Origin: Marvania coccoides | Taxonomy: Eukaryota; Chlorophyta; Trebouxiophyceae; Chlorellales; Chlorellaceae | Assembly (NCBI GenBank): GCA_963854735.1 | Contig: OY978107.1 | Coordinates: 317,501-381,500, forward strand | Direction: 5' to 3' | DNA: 64,000 nucleotides | Shown: positions 56,957-64,000 of the stretch, piece by piece | Layout: the number at the start of each line of letters is the position of its first letter | Numbering within the stretch: the stretch's first letter is position 1 | The notes under the pieces: model-generated | Told to the model about the DNA's origin: nothing | Database searches by the model: none | What the model saw: only the letters and a program-made list of their open reading frames with translations | Translations under genes and position numbers: made by a program

Positions 56957-57212
56957 GACCTGTCTCTAATACTGCCTGCCAGCGTGGATCATTGGGTGTG
57001 CAGTCATTTGTTTGAAAGCTTTATTCCACTCCGGTTCTGCTAGCGAGGCCATCGACATCACCTCGATACTCCGCAAATTTTAACCCGATCATCAAAGCTT
57101 CGAGACTCATCGCAGCTAGTTGCTCTCGCCTTTAAAGCCACGCGGAGCTGTTCTTGCACCGCATCCTTCCCACAAATACCCACCCCTCGTTAACACCTCC
57201 CACATCAAAACC
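56957..57212. promoter_or_regulatory. Upstream region of the NmrA-like gene
   Basis: No gene is seen; it should contain the promoter. A C-rich tract at 57165-57190 precedes the start codon. Confidence 0.4.
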
Positions 57213-58927
57213 ATGGGCGGCAAGGCGAGCAAACCCGCTGCAAAGACAGTAGCCGTCTGCGGCGCCACAGGACAGCAAGGCGGCTCTGCAGTCGAAGCTC
57301 TGCTGAAAATCAAAGGCATCAAGACCGTGCGCGCCCTCACCCGCGACCCCACCGCCCCCAAGGCCGCTGCTTTGGCTGAAAAAGGCGTCAAAGTTGTCAA
57401 GGCCGACTTTGAGGATCTGGAGTCGCTGAAAGCGGCGTTTGCGGGGTGCGACGCCGTGTTTGCGGTGACCGACTTCTGGAAGGCGTGCGGCCTGGACCCG
57501 TTGCGCGAGCTGAAGCAGGGAATGAACTTGGTAGACGCTGCAAAGGCTGCTGGTGTCAAACACTTTGTCTTCTCCTCGCTGGAGGACCCCAGGCCGCTGG
57601 TGGGGGACCTTGTCAAACCCGTGAACGGCCCCTACAAGGCAAGCCCTATTTAAAGCGCCTATTTTTATTTAAATATTATTTTGAGGGGAGGCTTCAGCGG
57701 CGTCTCAGCTGTTTTACTTTAGGAGGCTCGATATAATTCTCGTGTGCCCTCATACTCTTCGTCAAATTTTTACGTCTCCTGTCTCTTTAGATAAATCCCT
57801 TTATTTTCTCCATAACTGATCTTTATTTCTCGCGCTCTCATGCAGGTTCCGCACTTTGAGGCCAAGGCTGAGATCGAGGTCTACATGAAGGAGCAGCTCG
57901 CTGGAGCCTCTACCGCCCTCATCACCTCCATCTTCTACGAAAACTTGGTGCCTGGGGACACCATGGCCCCCGCCAAACAGCCTGACGGCACATTTTCGCT
58001 GTTTTTGCCCACCGGTGAGAATGAATCGCGAATAATTGAGAATGCTTTGTTGTTTGTTTAAGGGAACTAAAGAATAAATTTTCTTTGAGAATGCAAAGAA
58101 ACGATGCTTGGTAGTTTGCCTGGCTCTTATTTTGAGGGCGCTGAACGAGAGGCAGCTGTTTTTTTAGTTTTCATCTTCCGACCCTCCTTGTATGCTCAGA
58201 AACTAAAGCTGAATGTCGATAATATAAACTTCTAAACAGCATGTGGTCTATATCTTTGCTTTCAAATTTTAGTAGGAACATTGGACTTCATCTCAATCCC
58301 TTTTGTTTTATTCTTCCCCGGCGACTGCAGGCAATGCCAAGCTGGCTTGGTGCACCGTGGAGGACATCGGTAGCGTGGCTGCCGCCGTCATCGCTGCGGG
58401 CCCCGCCAAATTCGGTGGAAAGTCGGTGCCTGTGGCCGGCGAGCACGCCTCGCTGGCTGAGGTGGCAGAGACAATTGGAAAGGTGACTGGAAAGGAGGTG
58501 AAGGCAGCCACCCCGCCTGCTGACGCGTGGATCGAGGCCATGAAGAGCTTTGGGGTGCCTGAGCTGGTGGCCAAGGACCTGGCAAACATGTGAGTTGCCA
58601 TACTTTTGGCTTCATATTATTTGCGGAGAAATGCTAAAATAAATTAAGTCCCTAAAATACCTATTGTTTTCTTCATGAATGTGTTTTCATCGCATATTTA
58701 ATTGCGCCAAACTTTATGCCAAGCGTTGCCATGCCACCAACGTTTCTCTTTGTCCTCACTCCTCTTTGTAAAATGTAATCGTATTTTGCAGGTGCATCTA
58801 CTACGAGAAGGTGGGCATGCTGGAGCTGCGTCCACTGGAGGGCACCAGCTCTGTGTTCTCTGGGGTGCAGAGCCTGGAGGGGTGGATGATCAAGAACAAG
58901 CAGCGCTTCATCGACGGCATGGTTTAA
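57213..58927 (+). CDS. NmrA-like NAD(P)-binding protein
   Basis: NmrA-like proteins are atypical short-chain dehydrogenase relatives; some act as NADPH sensors (HSCARG/NMRAL1), others as reductases. Exons 57213-57638, 57846-58014, 58331-58589 and 58792-58927 give 329 residues, a typical length. The dinucleotide motif is KTVAVCGATGQQGGSAVEAL. VKVVKADFEDLESLKAAFAG, CDAVFAVTDFW and AGVKHFVFSSLEDPRP follow as in the family, and the C-terminal half has AWCTVEDIGSVAAAVIAAG. The usual Tyr-x-x-x-Lys pair of active SDRs is not evident. The protein begins MGGKASKP; Gly2 with Ser/Lys nearby could allow N-myristoylation. The first intron has a GC donor (AAG|GCAAGC). No transit peptide is present. Confidence 0.92.
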
Positions 58928-59700
58928 GGCGACCGCCGGTGTTATTTACTTAATTGTGCGATGAGCCCTCCTTGTTCTTCTTCCTGCATTCGATTGAAGA
59001 CATCAATGCTTTGAAAAAAGCAGTATTTCCTCTTTAAAAAAACGAGCTTTTCTTACCAAGCTGTGGCAAAACATATTTGAATATATGAATACACTTTTTC
59101 CCTTCGAGTGTGCGTTCTCTTTTATAAACCCTCGATTATCTTCATGCATTGGCATTCAGCATGCTATAAGCACATATTATTCATTCTCTTTATACCCGCA
59201 TGCTTCCTTTTTTTCTTTTGCTGGATTCAGCGCTCTTTCATATTTTTTCTTTTCTCCTTTTTTTCCTCTCTCTGTGCTGCATTGAGCACGTCTTTCTGTA
59301 ACTCTCTTTCTCCTGATGGATGATTAATAATTTATTACCTTCTGCGGTGTGAAAAAAGTACCGACATCTATAGAAAAAACTGTGGTAGCAAAAACGAGGC
59401 GGGATGAAAATGAAAAAGAAAGGAATTTTGACAACAGGAATTCAACGCAATTAAGAGACCCCATAGGCTGACGCCGCGGTGAAGCGCCAGCCCCGTCTCT
59501 TAAACAGTAGAAAACGAACAAAGGTGAAGATTGGAAAAAGAAAGGCAAATACAGCTCAGCTGCCAAAGGAAGATGATTTAACGATTCAAGTACTGCCGGC
59601 CAGCGGGAAAACAACAACAAAGGGAGTTATGGTATTTTTTATTCATGGTACGCTGCGTTTGGTGCATGGTGATGGGTGGTTAAAGTGTGCGCTGCGGCGC
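58928..59700. other. Intergenic, no gene recognised
   Basis: It holds the 3' end of the NmrA-like gene and that of the minus-strand gene beyond. It is AT- and pyrimidine-rich. A minus-strand exon around 59640-59750 may be the missing last exon of the next gene. Confidence 0.45.
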
Positions 59701-59877
59701 TGCGCCAGCAAAGATATTTGCTGTCGCCAGCAGGTCGTGCGCAACTCCTCTATTCATACAAATGCTATGAACGGTGGGAGGGAAATGACGATGCAAATGA
59801 AACAGATGCATTGGGCGGTTTCTTCGTCATTTGCGGTTGCCAACCGTGATTGTGGCTACAGCCGGGGGATTACTCAC

Positions 59878-61016
59878 CAGCGACTGCAGGAACGAGGCTT
59901 TCGATCTAGGGAACTGCAGCGCGGGGTCCTCTCCAGGCCGGGTTTTGATGGGCTTGAGCTTCTTGTGCACGTAAACCATGGATTCGTTGGTGTCCAGGGT
60001 GTACTGCATGAGGTACATGTTGCAACCCTTGGCGGCAGCCGCAGCATGGCGCAGGTATGAATCGCGGTCAGGGGAGGAGCAGTGACCCGTGGGACTGGGA
60101 AGCTCGCTGTGCAAGTTTCCGCCGCTGCTGCGGCTGGACATGGAGTCGGCGGGGGACAGCGGCGGGGAAGTGGCGTAAATATCAATGGCCGTCTGCTGCG
60201 CCGTGAGGTGGCTGAAGTCGCAGCTCTCCATGGAGGCCAGTCGGCGATGGCGACGGCGCAGGCGCAGCTTGGACAGCAGCTCAAGGCAGCTAGCGACGGA
60301 GATCATGGCTGTGGCTGGCAGGAAACGAAGGGCAAGAGCACCGGCAAAGGTAAAGCGAAGGGTGGGCGCTAACGCTGCAATCATGAAACAAAAAACAAAG
60401 TGAGAATGTTTGTTCAAAGTATGAAAGCATTAAATGATTTCTGTGGAGATTGCAAGGCTGATTGTCTGCTGGAAGAAGGCAGCCCAACTCACCAGTCAAG
60501 AGCGGTGCAAAAGCAGAGCTGAAGGCGGTCTCAGAGAGCAACCAGGCTACCTGAAGGGCGGTTGCAATGCGACGTAGTGTGAGGGAGTCTTTGGTGGTGA
60601 CCCAGAAGCGGTCTGACTCCGCGAAGGCTTGTTCTGTGAGGAGAGAGGTGGTGAGTAGGGCGAGCACTCGAGGGAGCTGCACTGCAAGGTTTGCGTCTTG
60701 GCCTACACACAGTTGAACGATAAAGATGGAATGAGTAAGAATGCGCTTAAAGAAACAGCCATAAACAAGCGCAATGCGCTACCAAGAACCGTCCCCTGCA
60801 CCCAAGATCGTACGAAAATTTTCGCCCCGCCTCACCGTGATAAGCGATTGCCAAGATTGCTATGACTCCAGTTATACTAGCAACGATTTGCACACGGGCT
60901 AATTGTCTCAGGCTGCCCAAAGAATCTACAGCAGGCGGCCTGACTCTAACAGCTAATGTCACAGGCAAGCGGAGGTCGTCGTGGCTGTCTTCTCTTTCCA
61001 GATCCAAAGTTTTCAT
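59878..61016 (-). CDS. Membrane protein, unrecognised (3' exon unresolved)
   Basis: Exons 61016-60836, 60702-60493 and 60374-59878 join in frame to 296 codons and then reach a GTGAGT donor, so at least one more exon follows. Hydrophobic segments include VQIVASITGVIAILAIAY, LAVQLPRVLALLTTSLL, IATALQVAWLLSETAFSSAF and LRFTFAGALALRFLPATAM, so four membrane helices are likely. A basic stretch RLRRRHRRL follows, then a Ser/Pro-rich linker and a helical tail with YLRHAAAAAKGCNMYLMQYT. The layout of several helices with a long soluble tail fits a channel, transporter or receptor-like protein, but no family motif is seen. A candidate last exon lies near 59750-59640 in more than one frame. Confidence 0.65.
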
Positions 61017-61409
61017 GACCACAGCGCACGAGATTGCGGCGAAGCAGTGTTCATGTGAAATTTTTGGGGTAGATCTTCGAAAGGATTTTAAGATTCGCTT
61101 GCTACCGCACCGAAAACTAGATGTTCCGACTTTCTCTACACTCTAAAGTAATATCTATTGCAATATAACTATCTGATGGGGAATCGAAATTCAATTAGGG
61201 GCCTGCGGGACTGTTCAGGGGGAGTGAAATCTGTCAACTCGAAGAAGAAAGTTCGGCTTTGAACCCCTGGGTGCGCAGCTCATCCCCCTGGGTTTCAGGC
61301 TGCGTCTGACGCGACACGCTGCAACGTGGCAAAACATATCCGCGTCATCGGCTCCATTTTTCCAAAACAAAACAAAAATAAAAAAACACTGCCTGCTCTC
61401 CAGCCATTT
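61017..61409. other. Intergenic, no gene recognised
   Basis: It holds the promoter of the membrane-protein gene and the 3' region of the truncated gene to the right. Nothing else is seen. Confidence 0.5.
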
Positions 61410-61919
61410 TTATCGCCCACCAGCAGCACCCGCCGTCTCCAGCTTCGCCGCCACAGCTCGCCTGGCCCTCTCCGCCAGCACCTCCAGATTCATCACCCCC
61501 GTGCTCACTTCCGTAGCCTGGGACAGTCGATCCTGGGCTCCTTTAGCACCACTGGCTTTCTTCCTTCTATCGCTGGTCCCTGTGGTCACGGCTGTCCACC
61601 GACCGTCCACCGAAGGCGGGTTTAGCAGCGCGGTGGGCGTGGCGGAGGCGTTACCGTCGGGGAGATTCGCCCAGAAGTTGTCTACATCGCGCCGCCCGAA
61701 CGCTTGCACCAGCGCTGCGTTGGCCCACAGCTCAACGAGGCCTAAAAATTGCAGGACGTTGCTGGGCGTTGGAGGGCCCTCCCGCGTGAGCACTGTGTCA
61801 ATCTCGGGGCATGAGGTCCTGCAGTTGTAATCGACAGGCGATACTTGGGTTTTAAATGGGGCGAATAACGCATTTGTCAGTTGTATGTATGAAGGAGGGA
61901 AAACCATACCGGAGCCGCT
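61410..61919 (-). CDS. 3' part of a host gene cut by a LINE
   Basis: The minus-strand frame is open from the LINE tail at 61920 to TAA 61412-61410, about 168 residues. Protein-like segments are FPPSYIQLTNALFAPFKT, NVLQFLGLVELWANAALVQA and RRDVDNFWANLPDGN, and the C-terminus is a charged helix (LEVLAERARRAVAAKLETAG). The first codons beyond 61920 are LINE tail, so the original gene continued to the right and its 5' part lies beyond the element or outside the window. The frame itself has no stop, so the insertion may be recent, or it may sit in an intron. The family is not recognised. Confidence 0.5.
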   Translation of the reverse strand, partial: SGSGMVFPPSYIQLTNALFAPFKTQVSPVDYNCRTSCPEIDTVLTREGPPTPSNVLQFLGLVELWANAALVQAFGRRDVDNFWANLPDGNASATPTALLNPPSVDGRWTAVTTGTSDRRKKASGAKGAQDRLSQATEVSTGVMNLEVLAERARRAVAAKLETAGAAGGR

Positions 61920-64000
61920 CGCATACATACATACATACATTACAGGTTTAAAGTCCGCACAAAGAAGCAGCTAAGGCAACATAGCAGACTGGCACCGAAG
62001 TGCAAGCAGAAATAATAATAATAAATTGATGAATGAAAATGAGAATAAAGAAAGACCAAAGAAAAACCAACCGCTAAAAGAAAAAGAGAAAAGAATAACA
62101 AAGGAAAAGAAAAGAAAAGCTTATATCCAACCACGCAGCTTCTCGTACTCGCCAGCGTCATGGCTGGCTTTAATGAAAGAAGCAACCTGCTTCGGAGCTT
62201 GCTGCAGAAACTGAAAAAGATTCAAAGGAGAAAAAGGGGAAGACGAAGAAGAAGATGGCGCGTCAGGGAATAAAGATGGGTAGGATGCCCGCATTGCTAC
62301 CAACGAAGGGCATGTGCAATGAAAAACCATGTGCTCTTCGTCCTCGCAAGAACCAGAAGCACACAAGCGGCATGTCCGATGCGAATGCGGCCGCCCAATG
62401 TAGCGCCCCGTCTCCACCCCAAGATGATGAGAGCTGCAGCGGAATCTTGCCAAAGAGACCCGCCGCGGAACCGAAAGGACAGAAGAAAGGTACGGCTGCA
62501 AAATATAAGAACTCATTGTGGTATCACCGCCTCGTATTGTTGCCTTGTAAAAGTCAGTTTTCGTCCCCGATTGTTGACGGTAAAAATCCATGTAGCGTTG
62601 GCGCATGGCCGCCTCTGCCAGCCTGGGGTCGTCCAGGTCGTCGCTCCCCGCGGGCACCACGCCGCTTTCCGCCACACCGCTTTCCAGACCTAAAGCGTCG
62701 ATCAGGCACAGCACTTGCGCCGCCCAACAGCGCTGCGAAGATGAGTTTTGCAGCGCCAGCGCAAGGTTGTCCCGAAATGCTGCCTTGAGCGTCACCCTGG
62801 TGTCAGGCAAGGTGTGGAGTCGCTCCCAGTACCTATAGATACGTTTCGCCCAAGCGCACGCCAAGGGGAAGCGACCAAATTCCCCCAGTGTGACCACGTT
62901 GGCCGTGCCTTTGCGTACTCCCAACACACGCCGCAAGAAGGCTCGGTAGAATATCTCGCACTTGTCGTTGCCGTCACCGCCCACCGCAGCTGCCACCTGG
63001 GCTGGCCCCCAGGTCTCTACTCCGTATCCCAATGTTGGGATCACCACCGCATTAAAGAATTCGCCAAGAAGTCGTGCCGATGTGATCCCCAGCTGTGCGC
63101 ACCGCCGCCACATCACTGCCAGCGCCCCCCTCGCTGTTTTCAGCCGTGCCGCCGCTGCCACAGCACCAAAATCCCTTCCAGTCGTAAATATCACGCCTAA
63201 ATATTTGAACTCTGCCACCTCCTCCAGCTGCACCCCCCTGTAGGTAACCCGAACGCTGCTTGGCCCGCTGCCACCCCCCAGCGACATCACCTTTGTCTTT
63301 GCCAGGCTCAGGGTGAGGTCCCACTCCGCTGCGTATTCCGAAAGTGCCGCCAGCTGCACTTGTAGCCCCTCGATGCTCTTGGCCACCAGCGCCAGATCAT
63401 CTGATAGAAATCATGGAGGCTGAGCCTGAGGGGGCAGTGGTCCAGCCTCTCGTGCGGTGGGGGTCCCTCTATCTCGATGCTAGCCTTGGAAAGGAGGTCT
63501 TGGTCAAGTAAAATATAGTCCGTGGTAGATTTTTGGTTACGTGAATTCCAGAAAGTAAAGTTACCAGAGGTGTCGCCGGCGACTCTACCGTTGGCGATGA
63601 AGATTTCGGCAATGGCCTCCTCCATGCCTAAAATCCATTTCCCCATCTCGTTTAGCGGCCGCGCAACATCTTCATTCCGCCGCTGCGCCGACGCTCCGGT
63701 GTGCGCGTTAAAGTCACCAGCGACGATTACGTTGCCCATTCCACTCGCTTGGGCAACCTGTTGTTCCAAGCAAAAGCATGCGTCAGTCATGTCAGGGTCA
63801 TTTGGTTTAAAATAGCAGGCGGCAATAAACAAATCCTGGGGCAGTCCGGCCTCTTTATCAAATCGGAGCCAAGAAAATTGGCCACCGCGGTAATGTTCCT
63901 CTGGCCAAGGGGTGGCAAATGATTCCAGGTCCAGAGAAACGTAGACCGCCACTCCCCCGCGGGCGCCTCCCGCCGCCGTTGTTGACGCGGTTGGGCGTGG
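61920..64000 (-). mobile_element. LINE retrotransposon, internally deleted, 5' end outside the window
   Basis: LINEs copy themselves by target-primed reverse transcription. Reading the minus strand, the window edge enters an APE-type endonuclease domain: RGGVAVYVSLDLESF, VIVAGDFNAHTG, and LDHCPLRLSL near 63435. Directly after it the frame shifts and the reverse transcriptase resumes at SDDLALVAKSIEGLQ, the catalytic YADD-like box, then FKYLGVIFTTGRDFGAVAAA and a thumb/connection region. The C-terminus has a Cys-His motif, CRLCASGSCEDEEHMVFHC, and the coding frame stops at 62123-62121. The fingers and most of the palm, which normally lie between endonuclease and YADD, are absent, so the element cannot be active. 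A 200-base 3' UTR ends in a CATA repeat at 61921-61940. Confidence 0.88.

Overview
The window looks like nuclear DNA of a green alga (Chlorophyta; the class cannot be fixed from sequence alone). Genes sit on both strands with short spacers. Coding GC is high, non-coding DNA is AT- and pyrimidine-rich, and most genes are cut by short GT-AG introns with a few GC-AG introns. Plastid functions encoded by nuclear-type genes (GapA, a plastid ClpP with N-terminal extension, a one-helix LHC-like protein, an NXD1 carotenoid protein) point to a plant-lineage eukaryote. A few assemblies are unresolved and are marked as such. Coordinates of exon joins below were read by hand from splice sites plus frame continuity.

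Layout. 1-5.9 kb: end of an unknown gene, ribosomal protein L5 (minus), and a NUMOD3-type protein. 5.9-18.3 kb: plastid GAPDH A subunit, mitochondrial serine hydroxymethyltransferase, a ZIP metal transporter, glutathione reductase, and a frameshifted ankyrin-repeat gene. 18.5-25.5 kb: an eight-exon LEA-like gene, a plastid-targeted MEKHLA protein, the small oligosaccharyltransferase subunit OST5/TMEM258, and a soluble inorganic pyrophosphatase. 25.9-35.5 kb: a nine-exon Enhancer-of-polycomb-like protein that also carries a cross-brace zinc finger, a one-helix LHC-like protein, ClpP, and two small genes. 36-40.3 kb: a core-histone cluster built as two divergent pairs, H2B/H2A and H4/H3, with a second, frameshifted H2A between them. 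Both bidirectional promoters contain GC-rich palindromes, and the four intact genes end in the same 16-nt histone stem-loop. 40.8-47.5 kb: NXD1 and two large unrecognised genes. 47.5-55.2 kb: a long gene-poor stretch, then a locus of related, unrecognised genes in inverted orientation. 55.2-64 kb: retroelement debris, an NmrA-like oxidoreductase, a membrane protein, a truncated host gene, and a LINE retrotransposon running off the end of the window.

How they fit together. Photosynthesis and photorespiration are well represented: GapA in the Calvin cycle, mitochondrial SHMT in glycine-to-serine conversion, glutathione reductase and NXD1/LHC-like proteins in photoprotection. There is no operon logic; several neighbours are head-to-head and probably share promoters (H2B/H2A, H4/H3, NXD1/42.2 kb gene, 52.6/52.7 kb genes). 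One LINE family accounts for at least five insertions, including one that splits a coding frame at 56.5 kb. The best candidates for something undescribed are the inverted family at 49.5-55.2 kb, the EPL1 plus zinc-finger protein, and the broken H2A copy.
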